Positions 1-7,694 of a stretch of 32,829 nt of DNA are shown here, in pieces. The translations under genes were made by a program, and so were the position numbers. Source of the stretch: an uncultured Alsobacter sp. GTDB taxonomy: Bacteria; Pseudomonadota; Alphaproteobacteria; Rhizobiales; Beijerinckiaceae. Location of the stretch: assembly GCF_945952055.1 (NCBI RefSeq), contig NZ_CAMFHB010000062.1:1-32829 (forward strand), given 5' to 3'. The notes under the pieces are model-generated. The model did no database searches. It was not told the origin of the DNA and worked only from the letters and a program-made list of their open reading frames with translations. Each line of letters opens with the position of its first letter. Positions within the stretch are counted from its first letter, which is position 1.

Positions 1-39
1 TGAGCCACATCACTCGCAGTGTCTTCGCGCAAAGGTCTC

Positions 40-146
40 CATCCTGAGCCGGCCGTGCAGCGGCCGTGTCGAAGGACGCAGGATCGTAGAGCGGTGCGAT
101 TGTGCGTCCTTCGACTCACGGCCCAACGGGCCGTGGCTCAGGATGA
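40..146. repeat. Imperfect palindromic intergenic repeat downstream of hemJ
   Basis: The left arm (40-80) starts CATCCTGAGCC and ends GTCGAAGGACGCA. The right arm (103-145) is its imperfect reverse complement, starting TGCGTCCTTCGAC and ending GGCTCAGGATG. The right arm also holds its own small hairpin (ACGGCCC / GGGCCGT, 119-135). The RNA would fold into a long stem whichever strand is transcribed. It lies 3' of hemJ and may end or protect that transcript. The sequence differs from the three repeats near 19.5, 25.0 and 32.1 kb, so it belongs to another family. Bases 1-39 and 147-216 hold no gene that I can support. Confidence 0.6.
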
Positions 147-216
147 GGAGATTGGGTCGGTATCCGGGTCACGTCCAAGCCGTGGAGCATGGGGGCCAGC
201 CAACAACCCCGAACCC

Positions 217-639
217 TCAGAACGGCTTCACCACCACCAGGATGACGACGAGGATCATCAGCAGGGTCGGGACCTCGTTCCAGACGCGGTAGACGGTCGC
301 CGAGCGCGTGTTGCGATCCTCGGCGAACCCCTTGCGCCATGCCGCGAGGAGACCGTGAACGCCGGTCATACCGAGCACGAGCAGCAGCTTGGCGTGCAGC
401 CAGCCGGACTTGAGCCAGCCGCCCTGCCAGACCAGCCAGAGGCCCGCCAGCCAGGCGACGATCATCGCCGGCGTCATGATCGCCTTCAGGAGCCGGCGCT
501 CCATCACCTTGAACGTCTCCGACAGCTCGGAGCCCGGCGTGGCCGAGGCGTGGTAGACGTAGAGCCGCGGCAGATAGAGGATCGCCGCCATCCAGGCGAT
601 CACGGCGATGACGTGAAGGGCCTTGATCCAGTCGTACAT
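217..639 (-). CDS. hemJ: HemJ-type protoporphyrinogen IX oxidase (UPF0093 membrane protein)
   Basis: This 140-residue membrane protein is the oxygen-linked enzyme that converts protoporphyrinogen IX to protoporphyrin IX in many Alphaproteobacteria. The N-terminus reads MYDWIKALHV, followed by a hydrophobic helix (IAVIAWMAAILYLPRLYVYH), with the conserved early His at position 9. Three further hydrophobic segments follow, and the last runs to the C-terminus (TLLMILVVILVVVKPF). The frame is open for another 52 codons upstream, but that part overlaps hemE and does not look like protein. The ATG at 639 fits the family. The hemE stop lies 10 bp upstream, so the two haem genes are very probably co-transcribed. 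Family assignment is firm; the enzymatic role is taken from characterised members. Confidence 0.93.
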   Translation of the reverse strand: MYDWIKALHVIAVIAWMAAILYLPRLYVYHASATPGSELSETFKVMERRLLKAIMTPAMIVAWLAGLWLVWQGGWLKSGWLHAKLLLVLGMTGVHGLLAAWRKGFAEDRNTRSATVYRVWNEVPTLLMILVVILVVVKPF

Positions 640-649
640 CGCCCTGTCC

Positions 650-1705
650 TTACTGGCCGCGGACGCGGCGGACCAGCGTGGCCACGTGCTCCGGCGGGGT
701 CTCGGGCACGATGCCATGCCCGAAATTGAAGATGTGGCGGCCGCCGCCGAAGTCCTCGAGCACCCGGTCGATGCCACGCAGCATGGCGTCGCCACCGGCC
801 ACGACCGTCAGCGGGTCGAGGTTGCCCTGGACGGCGATGTGCGGCTGCAGGGTCTTGGCGGCCCAACGCCCGTCCACGCCCCAGTCCAGGCCGGCGGCAT
901 CCGCGCCGGTCTCGATGACCCGCGCATGACCGACGCCGGCGTTCCGCGTGAAGACGATGATCTTGGCCCCGGGGACCGCCTTCCGGACGCCCGCGATGAT
1001 CCGGGAGATCGGCTTGATCGACCAGCGGTCGAAGGCGTCGGGGGTCAGGGCCCCGGCAAAGCTCTCGAAGATCTGGACCGCATCGACGCCGGCCTGGAAC
1101 TGCCGGATGAGATAGGCGGTCGAGGCTACGACCAGCCGATCGATGAGGGTGTCCATGAACGCGGGATCGCGATAGGCCATCAGCCGCGACGGTGCGAGCT
1201 CCGGGGTGCCCTTGCCCGCCACCATGTAGCTGCCCACGGTCCAGGGAGCCCCGCAGAAGCCCAGGAAGGTGGTCTCGCGGGGCAGCGCACCCTTGATGCG
1301 CTCGATCGCCTCGAAGACCGGTCCCAGGCGCTCCAGATCGATCTCTTCGGAGAGCCCCTTGAGAGCCTCCATCGAGGTGATGGGAGGCAGGCGTGGGCCT
1401 TCGCCTTCGGCGAAGCTGACCTGCTGGCCCAGGGCGTCCGGGACGACCAGGATGTCGCTGAAGAGAATGGCCCCGTCGAAGCCGTAGCGCCTGATGGGTT
1501 GCAGGGTGGCCTCGGTGGCCATCGCCGGCGTGTAGCAGAAGTCGATGAAGGACTTCGCCTTGGTCCTCAGCTCGCGGTACTCGGGGAGATAACGACCCGC
1601 CTGCCGCATGATCCAGATCGGAGGCCTGGATTGGCGGTGTCCGTTCAGGACGTCGAGAAGCGGCTTTCCGGTCGGGCTAGGCACGGCTGTGGACGAAGGG
1701 GCCAC
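650..1705 (-). CDS. hemE: Uroporphyrinogen decarboxylase
   Basis: This cytoplasmic enzyme decarboxylates uroporphyrinogen III to coproporphyrinogen III in haem synthesis. Family signatures are visible: KPLLDVLNGH, then RQAGRYLPEY (about residues 34-43), GFDGAILFSDILVVPDALG with the catalytic Asp, and GFCGAPWTVGSYM. I choose the GTG at 1705 (351 residues) because AAAAGG lies 8 bp upstream and the length suits the family. The frame is open to an ATG at 1792, which would add 29 unconserved residues reaching into the presumed replication origin. hemJ follows 10 bp downstream. In Caulobacter this gene borders the chromosome origin and its promoter region is part of it; the same layout is seen here. 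Confidence 0.95.
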   Translation of the reverse strand: MAPSSTAVPSPTGKPLLDVLNGHRQSRPPIWIMRQAGRYLPEYRELRTKAKSFIDFCYTPAMATEATLQPIRRYGFDGAILFSDILVVPDALGQQVSFAEGEGPRLPPITSMEALKGLSEEIDLERLGPVFEAIERIKGALPRETTFLGFCGAPWTVGSYMVAGKGTPELAPSRLMAYRDPAFMDTLIDRLVVASTAYLIRQFQAGVDAVQIFESFAGALTPDAFDRWSIKPISRIIAGVRKAVPGAKIIVFTRNAGVGHARVIETGADAAGLDWGVDGRWAAKTLQPHIAVQGNLDPLTVVAGGDAMLRGIDRVLEDFGGGRHIFNFGHGIVPETPPEHVATLVRRVRGQ

Positions 1706-1843
1706 TTCATAGACCTTTTGATTCAAGGACTCTCTGAGTTTGTTTCTAGACCGGGAGATGCCGGGTTTCCAAGTCGTCCACAGGCCGTGCACAAGTTGGC
1801 CCTGTCAACGCCAAGCGCCCGTCCAGGCTCGCGCCGGATGGGC

Positions 1844-1859
1844 GTTAACACTTCCTTAA
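1844..1859 (-). promoter_or_regulatory. CtrA binding site, full consensus
   Basis: The minus strand reads TTAA-GGAAGTG-TTAAC, an exact match to the CtrA consensus TTAA-N7-TTAAC. The plus strand also reads TTAA-N7-TTAA. It lies in the middle of the hemE-ppsR gap. In Caulobacter, CtrA bound at such sites in Cori blocks initiation of replication in swarmer cells; the same role here is inferred. It could also affect hemE transcription. Confidence 0.75.
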
Positions 1860-2029
1860 GGATTCGCATGGGCTCTGGCCTCATGGATGCGGCGGATCGG
1901 GCCCGCCTCGGCGCGCTGTCCCCAGCTGTGGCCAAAACCGGCGGGATCGTGTCCCCCGCAAGAGCCCTGTTGATCGCGCGGTGGGTGCGCGCCACAGTGA
2001 CTCGGCGCTGCCGCGGCGGTGAGGGGGAG

Positions 2030-2058
2030 TCATCCACGCTCATCCACAGCCATCCACA
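2030..2058 (+). promoter_or_regulatory. Three tandem DnaA-box-like sites in 10-bp register
   Basis: TCATCCACG (2030-2038), TCATCCACA (2040-2048) and CCATCCACA (2050-2058) match the DnaA box TTATCCACA at 7, 8 and 7 of 9 positions. They start exactly 10 bp apart, so all face the same side of the helix. They lie 37 bp before the ppsR start. Caulobacter DnaA is known to use non-canonical boxes (such as TGATCCACA), so these divergent sites are plausible. Binding is not shown. Confidence 0.65.
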
Positions 2059-2094
2059 GGGCTGTCGAAGCACGCAAGGCATCGGGGGGCGCGC

Positions 2095-2925
2095 GTGAAC
2101 CGCAGCTATTTCCATCTCCATCTGGTTTCGGACGCGACGGGCGAAACGCTGATCGCGGTCAGCCGGGCAGCCGCGGCGCAATACCAGGGAATTTCGGCCA
2201 TCGAGCATGTCTATCCGCTGGTGCGCTCCTCCGCCCAGCTCGATCGCGTGCTGAACGAGCTGGAAGCCTCGCCGGGGATCGTCCTCTACACCCTCGTGGA
2301 ACCCGAGCTCGCCAAGCGGCTCGAGGATGCCTGCCAGGAGTATGGCTGTCCCTGCCTCTCGGTGCTCGACCCCGTGCTGATGCTGTTCCAGTCCTATCTC
2401 GGCACGGCATCGACCCAGCGTCCCGGCGCCCAGCACGTCCTGAACGGCGAGTACTTCAAGCGCATCGACGCCTTGAACTACACGATGATCCACGACGACG
2501 GGCAGCTTCCCCACGATCTCGACACCGCCGACGTCGTGCTCGTGGGCATCAGCCGCACGTCCAAGACACCGACCTCGATCTACCTCGCCAACCGCGGCAT
2601 CAAGACGGCTAACATTCCGCTCGTCCCCAACATCCCGCCTCCGCCCCAGCTCGAAACCGTCCGCAAGCCGCTGGTGGTCGGGCTGGTGGCCACGCCCGAG
2701 CGCATCGTCCAGATCCGACAGAACCGGCTCCTCACGCTCAACGCCCCGGAGGACAGCCCCTATGTCGACAAGGCCGCCGTCACGGAGGAGGTCGCTTTCT
2801 CCCGCAAGCTCTGCGCCCGCAACAACTGGCCGGTGATCGACGTCACCCGGCGCTCCATCGAGGAGACGGCCGCGGCGATCCTGGAGCTCTACCGGGCCCA
2901 TCGCATGCGGTTCATCGCCGAATGA
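2095..2925 (+). CDS. ppsR: Pyruvate,phosphate dikinase / PEP synthase regulatory protein (DUF299)
   Basis: This 276-residue bifunctional Ser/Thr kinase and phosphorylase switches PEP synthase or pyruvate,phosphate dikinase off (ADP-dependent) and on (phosphate-dependent). The N-terminus [18 protein letters not shown] is the family opening, and the P-loop-like motif [11 protein letters not shown] lies at residues 151-161, followed by the conserved [11 protein letters not shown]. The start is the GTG at 2095, with GGGGGG (2084-2089) as ribosome site. The stop overlaps the maf start (ATGA), so the two are translationally coupled. This is the RP001/DUF299 gene that borders Cori in Caulobacter. 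Neither target enzyme gene is in the window, so whether it acts on PEP synthase or on the dikinase is open. Confidence 0.93.
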   Translation: MNRSYFHLHLVSDATGETLIAVSRAAAAQYQGISAIEHVYPLVRSSAQLDRVLNELEASPGIVLYTLVEPELAKRLEDACQEYGCPCLSVLDPVLMLFQSYLGTASTQRPGAQHVLNGEYFKRIDALNYTMIHDDGQLPHDLDTADVVLVGISRTSKTPTSIYLANRGIKTANIPLVPNIPPPPQLETVRKPLVVGLVATPERIVQIRQNRLLTLNAPEDSPYVDKAAVTEEVAFSRKLCARNNWPVIDVTRRSIEETAAAILELYRAHRMRFIAE

Positions 2926-3536
2926 GCGCCCTGTGGCTCGCATCCGAGCCCGTCATCCTCGCCTCGGGCAGCGCGACGCGCAGGCAGATGCTCGAGAAGG
3001 CCGGGGTCGCCTGCGAGGTGCGCCCGCCGGAGGTCGACGAGCGGGCGCTCGAGACCGAGGCTCTCCAGGCCGGGCGCGGCGCGCAGGACATGGCGGGCCT
3101 GCTCGCATCGGCCAAGGCGCTCGACGTGTCGCGCCGATGCCCTGGACGCCTCGTGCTGGGCGCGGACCAGACGCTGACGCTGGATGAAACCCCGCTGCAC
3201 AAGCCGCGCGATCGTGCCGATGCCGCCCGCCAGCTTGCGCGCATGGCCGGGCGACGCCACGTGCTGCGGTCGGCGGCCGCGCTGGCGAGAGACGGCGCCG
3301 TGGTATTCGAGGCCGAGAGCCTCGCCGTTCTGTCGGTGCGCCCGCTCAGTGGATCCGCCATCGAGCGCTACCTGGAGGTCGCCGGAGACGCGGTCCTGGC
3401 CAGCGTCGGCGGCTACCAGGTCGAGGGCGCCGGCGTGACGCTGTTCGATGCCATCGACGGGGACCACTTCACCATCATGGGGCTGCCGCTGCTGCCGCTG
3501 CTCGCCTGGTTTCGCGGGGAAGGACTGATGCCGTGA
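2922..3536 (+). CDS. maf: Maf-family nucleoside triphosphate pyrophosphatase
   Basis: This 204-residue cytoplasmic protein of the Maf/HAM1 superfamily hydrolyses non-canonical or modified nucleoside triphosphates to monophosphates. The N-terminal signature is [16 protein letters not shown] (about 13-28), a variant of the usual LASxSPRR in which SAT replaces SP. The conserved acidic motif LGADQTL and the C-terminal [10 protein letters not shown]...GLPLLPLL are present. It starts inside the ppsR stop (ATGA) and ends overlapping the coaE start (GTGA). The SGSATRR form suggests the Maf-like paralogue linked to the origin rather than the dTTP-specific one; substrate preference cannot be read from sequence. 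aroE would often come next but is missing. Confidence 0.9.
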   Translation: MSALWLASEPVILASGSATRRQMLEKAGVACEVRPPEVDERALETEALQAGRGAQDMAGLLASAKALDVSRRCPGRLVLGADQTLTLDETPLHKPRDRADAARQLARMAGRRHVLRSAAALARDGAVVFEAESLAVLSVRPLSGSAIERYLEVAGDAVLASVGGYQVEGAGVTLFDAIDGDHFTIMGLPLLPLLAWFRGEGLMP

Positions 3537-4141
3537 GCTTCATCCTCGGCCTGACGGGGTCCATCGGCATGGGCAAGTCCGCGACGGCGGGCATGTTCCG
3601 CGAGCTCGGCATTCCGGTGCACGACGCCGATGCGGCGGTCCACGCTCTCTATGCGGGCGCCGCGGCACCGCTCATCGAGGCCGCCTTTCCGGGGACCGTC
3701 CGCGACGGCGTGGTGGACAGGCCCGCGCTCTCGGCCCGCGTCCTGCGCGACGAGGAGGCGATGCGCCGGCTCGAAGCCATCGTGCATCCCCTCGTCACCG
3801 CCCACAAGGCGGCCTTCCTGGAGCACTGGTCGGCGCGGCCCCTGGTCGTGCTCGACGTCCCGCTGCTGTTCGAGACCGGCGGCGAGCGCCGCTGCGACGC
3901 CGTCGTGGTGGTCTCGGCGGAGGCGGCTGTGCAAAGGTCACGCGTTCTGGCCCGTCCGGGGATGACGCCCGAGCGGTTCGAGGCGATTCTCGCCCGTCAG
4001 GTTCCTGATTCGGTGAAGCGACAGCGCGCGCACGCGGTGATCGACACCGGCCGGGGGTTCGACGCGGCCCGCCGCCAGGTCCTCGACCTGGTCCGCTGCC
4101 TGGCCGGTCGGCCGGGCAAGGTCGACGGGTCGAAAGGCTGA
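3533..4141 (+). CDS. coaE: Dephospho-CoA kinase
   Basis: This enzyme catalyses the last step of coenzyme A synthesis, ATP-dependent 3'-phosphorylation of dephospho-CoA. The 202-residue protein opens with a P-loop, GSIGMGKS, at residues 9-16. Next comes the family motif [11 protein letters not shown], and then [14 protein letters not shown], the acidic lid region typical of CoaE. The start is the GTG that overlaps the maf stop by 4 bp, which implies coupled translation. The last 15 or so residues ([11 protein letters not shown]) are a variable tail. coaA, for the first step of the same pathway, lies 6 kb away on the other strand in a different operon. Confidence 0.95.
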   Translation: MSFILGLTGSIGMGKSATAGMFRELGIPVHDADAAVHALYAGAAAPLIEAAFPGTVRDGVVDRPALSARVLRDEEAMRRLEAIVHPLVTAHKAAFLEHWSARPLVVLDVPLLFETGGERRCDAVVVVSAEAAVQRSRVLARPGMTPERFEAILARQVPDSVKRQRAHAVIDTGRGFDAARRQVLDLVRCLAGRPGKVDGSKG

Positions 4142-4195
4142 CCGGTCCAAAGGTCGACCGACCCGGGGCTGGCGCAAACGGAGAGACATGGGCCG

Positions 4196-4921
4196 ATGGC
4201 CGTTCGAGAGATCGTGTTCGACACCGAGACGACGGGCCTCCATCCCAACGGTGGCGACAGGATCGTCGAGATCGGTTGCGTGGAGATGCTGAACCACATC
4301 CCCACGGGCAACACCTTCCACGTCTACCTCAATCCCGAGCGGGACATGCCGGAGGAGGCCTTCAAGGTCCACGGCCTCTCCTCCGCCTTCCTCTCCGACA
4401 AGCCCGTGTTCTCGGCGATCGCCGACGCGTTCGTGGCGTTCATCGCCGATGCCCGGCTGGTCGCGCACAACGCGTCGTTCGACGTGGCCTTCGTGAACGC
4501 CGAGCTGGCCCGGCTGGGTCACGCGGCCGTCGAGGAGCAGCGCGTCGTCGACACGCTGGCTATCGCGCGGCGCAAGCATCCCTTCGCCCCCAACAGCCTC
4601 GACGCGCTCTGCCAGCGCTACGGGATCGACAACTCGCGCCGCACCAAGCACGGCGCCTTGCTCGACGCCGAGATCCTGGCCGAGGTCTATGTCGAGCTTC
4701 TCGGCGGCCGTCAGGCCGACCTCGGACTGGCGGAGGTGCGCAGCGCCGATCCCGTTCGGACCCGCACGGCGACTGCCCGGACCCTGGTGCGCCCGGCCCC
4801 GCTTCCGCCGCGCCTGAGCGAAGCCGAGATCCAGGCCCACAAGGCTTTCGTGGGGACCCTGGGCGGAACCGCGCTGTGGGCGACCTATCTCTCGGACGGC
4901 GAAGAACGCGCGGCTTCGTGA
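4196..4921 (+). CDS. dnaQ: DNA polymerase III epsilon subunit (3'-5' proofreading exonuclease)
   Basis: This is the proofreading exonuclease of the replicative polymerase. The DEDDh residues are all present: D9 and E11 (VFDTETTG), D96 (HNASFD), and H152 with D157 (KHGALLDA). The protein has 241 residues. The C-terminal part ([19 protein letters not shown]) follows a flexible Arg/Pro-rich linker and is probably the segment that binds the polymerase alpha subunit. The ATG at 4196 follows GGAGAG (4180-4185) by 10 bp; an ATG at 4188 is out of frame. It lies 54 bp after coaE and is convergent with secB. Placement near the origin is typical of Alphaproteobacteria. Confidence 0.95.
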   Translation: MAVREIVFDTETTGLHPNGGDRIVEIGCVEMLNHIPTGNTFHVYLNPERDMPEEAFKVHGLSSAFLSDKPVFSAIADAFVAFIADARLVAHNASFDVAFVNAELARLGHAAVEEQRVVDTLAIARRKHPFAPNSLDALCQRYGIDNSRRTKHGALLDAEILAEVYVELLGGRQADLGLAEVRSADPVRTRTATARTLVRPAPLPPRLSEAEIQAHKAFVGTLGGTALWATYLSDGEERAAS

Positions 4922-5004
4922 GCCGCGTCCCGGGCGCCGAGCCCGGGCCGGACGACCGAGCGGGTCGCGTGCATTCAAGCCACCCCACCTTGACCCTCAC
5001 ACGA

Positions 5005-5030
5005 AAAAGCCGGCCACGAGGGCCGGCTTC
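5005..5030 (-). terminator. Rho-independent terminator of secB
   Basis: A perfect 9-bp stem, AAGCCGGCC (5008-5016) with GGCCGGCTT (5022-5030), has a 5-base loop. The A-run at 5005-5009 becomes a U-run after the hairpin on the minus strand, so it ends secB transcription. Read the other way for dnaQ, the hairpin has no good U-run. Confidence 0.85.
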
Positions 5031-5054
5031 AAACGCGTCCGCGATGCGGCAGGC

Positions 5055-5543
5055 TCAGGCGCTGACGGGAGCGCCCTGGCCCTGCATCTCCGAGATCCGC
5101 TGGCGGAACAGCGCCGCGAAGTCGATCGGGTCGATGAACAGGGGCGGGAAGCCGCCGTTGCGCACCGCATCGGCGACGATCTGCCGCGCGAACGGGAAGA
5201 GCAGCCGCGGGCATTCGATCATGACGACCGGATGGCGGTTCTCTTCCGGGATGTTCTGCAGGCGGAACACGCCCGAATAGACGAGCTCGAACGAGAACAG
5301 CAGGTTCGGGGCTTCGCCGGCCTTGCCCTCGAGCGTGAGGTCGACCTCGAAGTCCGTATCGGAGAGCTGCTTGGCGTTGACGTTGACCGAGATCCCGATG
5401 TTGGGAGCCTGGTTCTGCGGCTGCAGCGAACGCGGGGCGTTCGGGTTCTCGAAGGACAGATCCTTGATGTACTGGGCGAGGGCATTGAGAGAGGGCATCG
5501 CCTCTTCGCCGGCCGGAGGTGTGGTTCCGTTGGTGGTTGCCAT
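5055..5543 (-). CDS. secB: Protein-export chaperone SecB
   Basis: This tetrameric cytoplasmic chaperone keeps precursors unfolded and hands them to SecA for Sec export. The 162-residue protein carries the family core: [47 protein letters not shown] and the invariant [33 protein letters not shown] start at the ATG at 5543, preceded by AGGGAGA (5551-5557 region). The frame is open 20 codons further upstream but without family similarity. In related genomes fxsA often lies between secB and the Tim44 gene; here the 256-bp divergent gap holds no gene that I can see. Confidence 0.96.
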   Translation of the reverse strand: MATTNGTTPPAGEEAMPSLNALAQYIKDLSFENPNAPRSLQPQNQAPNIGISVNVNAKQLSDTDFEVDLTLEGKAGEAPNLLFSFELVYSGVFRLQNIPEENRHPVVMIECPRLLFPFARQIVADAVRNGGFPPLFIDPIDFAALFRQRISEMQGQGAPVSA

Positions 5544-5799
5544 CGATTGGTCTCCCTGCCCGGGTCCCACCCGGTTCACCTTGGTGCGGACCGATGGGTC
5601 CACGTCGCATGCGGGCTAGCATGGAACCGGGGCCTGTCACAAGGCATCGCGACGTCCGCGGCCCCCCCGACGGATGCAAGCGGTAAACGCCCGGACGGCG
5701 TGAGGGTTGTGCCACCGGGTGGATAAGACGACAGTTCTTCCATATATGCTGCTGAGGAGTCGGCAAGGTGCCGGCCTTCGGGTGGACTGGACGGCACTC

Positions 5800-6519
5800 A
5801 TGCAGGATTCCTTCGATCTGACGACCATCATCTTCCTGGCGCTGGCCGTGTTCGTGATCTGGAAGCTGCGGTCCGTCCTCGGCACGCGCACCGGGCACGA
5901 GCGGACCCCGGCCGAGATCATGCGTCGGTCGGAACCGCCGCAGGCCCCGCCGCCGGCGAACGACACCAACGTCGTCCGCATGCCCGGTCGCGGCCAGGAC
6001 GACGCCCCGGGGGCCGAACCCGTCGCCGATCCCGACCGCTGGAAGGGGTTCGCCGAGCCCGGTTCGCCCTTGGCCGCCAACCTCGACGCGATCCTGGCCA
6101 CCGACCGCACCTTCGACCTGCGTGAGTTCCGCGAGGGCGCCAAGGCGGCCTACGAGATGATCGTCACGGCCTTTGCCCAGGGCGACAAGCGAGTCCTGAA
6201 GGACCTCCTGTCGAAGGACGTGTTCGACGGCTTCGTCGGCGCGATCACCGAGCGCGAGAAGCGCGGCGACCGCATCGAGACCACCTTCGTATCCATCGAC
6301 AAGTCGGACATCGCCGACGCCCAGGTCCGCGGCAAGGTCGCCCAGATCACCTTGCATTTCGTGTCGAAGCTCATCACGGCGACCTACGACAAGGCCGGCA
6401 CCGTGATCGACGGAGCCCCGGACAAGGTCGTCGACGTGACGGACATCTGGACTTTCAGCCGCGACCTGAACTCGCGCGATCCGAACTGGAAGCTGATCGC
6501 GACCGAGTCCGGACATTGA
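5800..6519 (+). CDS. Tim44/TimA-family inner-membrane protein
   Basis: The 239-residue protein has one N-terminal membrane helix (about residues 8-21, TTIIFLALAVFVIW), then KLRSVLGTRTG, which is typical of bacterial Tim44-like proteins, then a Pro-rich linker (40-80). A C-terminal Tim44 domain (about 90-235) includes FREGAKAAYEMIVTAFAQGD and DVTDIWTFSRDLNSRDPNWKLIAT. Bacterial members are thought to sit on the cytoplasmic face of the inner membrane; in Caulobacter, TimA is a homologue of the mitochondrial import motor anchor. Its bacterial job is not settled. The ATG at 5800 gives the family N-terminus (MQDSFDLTTIIF); the frame is open further upstream. The stop overlaps the TTG start of mltA. 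Confidence 0.88.
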   Translation: MQDSFDLTTIIFLALAVFVIWKLRSVLGTRTGHERTPAEIMRRSEPPQAPPPANDTNVVRMPGRGQDDAPGAEPVADPDRWKGFAEPGSPLAANLDAILATDRTFDLREFREGAKAAYEMIVTAFAQGDKRVLKDLLSKDVFDGFVGAITEREKRGDRIETTFVSIDKSDIADAQVRGKVAQITLHFVSKLITATYDKAGTVIDGAPDKVVDVTDIWTFSRDLNSRDPNWKLIATESGH

Positions 6520-7694
6520 TCGCCCGCGGCCCCGTTCTTGTCGGGGCCGCGCTTCTGACAGCCCTCGCCATGACCCAGCCCGCCGAAGCGACGTCGAGGC
6601 CCGGTCCGGGGGGCTCGACCCTGGAACCGGTTCGGTTCCGTGACCTCCCGGGCTGGGACGCGGACGACCATGCGGCCGCCTTCACGGTCTTCCGTGGTGG
6701 GTGCGAGACACTCCTGGGCACCGATCCCGTGCTCCGGCCAGGCCTGCCGCCGCCCGCCGGTCTCCTGAAAATCTGTCGCGAAGCGCTGGCCGAGCCTCCC
6801 GTCGGCGCGGACAGCCGCAGCTGGTTCGAGGCGCGGTTCAAGGCCTGGCGGGTGAAGCCCGCCGAGGGCAGCCCCTTCCTCACCGGCTACTACGAACCCG
6901 AAATCGCCGGCTCCACCACGCGCAGCGAGGCTTTCCCGATTCCCGCGCTGGGCCGCCCGGACGACCTCGTCACCTTGCGGCCTGGTGAAGCCCCTGCCGG
7001 TCTCGACCCCACGCTGCAGGCCGCGCGGCGCACGCCGGAGGGGCTTCGGCCCTATCCCGACCGGGCGGCGATCGAGGACGGGGCGCTCGACGGCAAGGGC
7101 CTTGAACTGCTCTGGCTGCCCGATCGCGTCGAACTCTTCCTGGCGCAGGTCCAGGGGTCCGCGCGCGTGGTCCTGCCGGACGGCGGCGTCAGGCGCCTCG
7201 TCTATGCGGGGCGCAACGGCTGGCCCTACACCTCGATCGGGCGCGTCATCGTCGCCGAGGGCCACATGGACCTCGAGACCATGACCCTGGCCAAGCTGAA
7301 GGCCTGGCTCCGGGCCCATCCCGACGACGCGCGCCGGATCATGCGGCTCAACCGCTCGTATATTTTCTTCGCGCTGGGGGAGGGCATGGACCCGGCCGCC
7401 GGACCCATCGGCGCCGCCTCCGTCCCGCTCACCCCATGGCGGTCGATCGCGGTCGACCGGACGCTCTGGTCGTATGGTCTTCCCGTCTGGCTCGATCTCG
7501 ACCTGCCGACCCCTGGCGGCTCCACCCGCAGCTTCCGCGCGCTCACCGTCGCACAGGACACCGGCTCGGCCATCCTCGGCCCGGCCCGGGCGGATCTGTT
7601 CTGCGGCTGGGGCGAGGAGGCCGGTGTCGTGGCCGGCCAGGTCCGCCACCGCCCCGGCTTCGTCGTGCTGTTGCCGGCCACGGACGGCGAGTGA
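6516..7694 (+). CDS. mltA: Membrane-bound lytic murein transglycosylase A
   Basis: This periplasmic enzyme cleaves peptidoglycan glycan strands to 1,6-anhydro products. The 392-residue protein has a signal peptide of about 25 residues (PVLVGAALLTALAMTQPAEA). The MltA domain is recognised by FLTGYYEPEI (121-130), QVQGSARVVLPDG, NGWPYTSIGR and the C-terminal 3D domain with VAQDTGSAI, where D348 matches the catalytic Asp of E. coli MltA. No lipobox Cys follows the signal, so it is probably soluble or held in another way. The start is an unusual TTG at 6516 that overlaps the previous stop (TTGA). It is directly followed by smr (TGATG). Confidence 0.92.
   Translation: MIARGPVLVGAALLTALAMTQPAEATSRPGPGGSTLEPVRFRDLPGWDADDHAAAFTVFRGGCETLLGTDPVLRPGLPPPAGLLKICREALAEPPVGADSRSWFEARFKAWRVKPAEGSPFLTGYYEPEIAGSTTRSEAFPIPALGRPDDLVTLRPGEAPAGLDPTLQAARRTPEGLRPYPDRAAIEDGALDGKGLELLWLPDRVELFLAQVQGSARVVLPDGGVRRLVYAGRNGWPYTSIGRVIVAEGHMDLETMTLAKLKAWLRAHPDDARRIMRLNRSYIFFALGEGMDPAAGPIGAASVPLTPWRSIAVDRTLWSYGLPVWLDLDLPTPGGSTRSFRALTVAQDTGSAILGPARADLFCGWGEEAGVVAGQVRHRPGFVVLLPATDGE

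Larger units (their letters stand above)
1688..2094. other. oriC: Probable chromosomal replication origin (oriC/Cori-like)
   Basis: This gap separates divergent hemE and ppsR, the same pair that flanks the Caulobacter crescentus origin (established knowledge). In the sequence I see a CtrA box (1844-1859), three DnaA-box-like decamers in a row (2030-2058), and two copies of TCGTCCACA (1774-1782 on the plus strand; 1688-1696 on the minus strand, inside the hemE start region). There are five GANTC methylation sites (1720, 1728, 1861, 1999, 2027). An AT-richer stretch of about 1703-1755 is a candidate unwinding element in otherwise GC-rich DNA. Genes on both sides point away from the gap. Origin function is inferred from position and motifs; no gene lies in it. 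Confidence 0.8.

Noticed and set aside
10-729. 236-codon plus-strand open frame at the left edge
   Set aside because: It spans the palindromic repeat and runs antisense to hemJ. It has no recognisable domain.
1706-1792. Longer hemE start at the ATG at 1792
   Set aside because: The 29 added residues have no family similarity, while the GTG at 1705 has AAAAGG at a proper distance. I keep it as a possible alternative only.
623-2098. Long plus-strand open frame opposite hemE
   Set aside because: It lies antisense to hemE and the origin gap. Its composition (Arg, Gly, Asp-rich, no domain) is what a GC-rich reverse strand produces.
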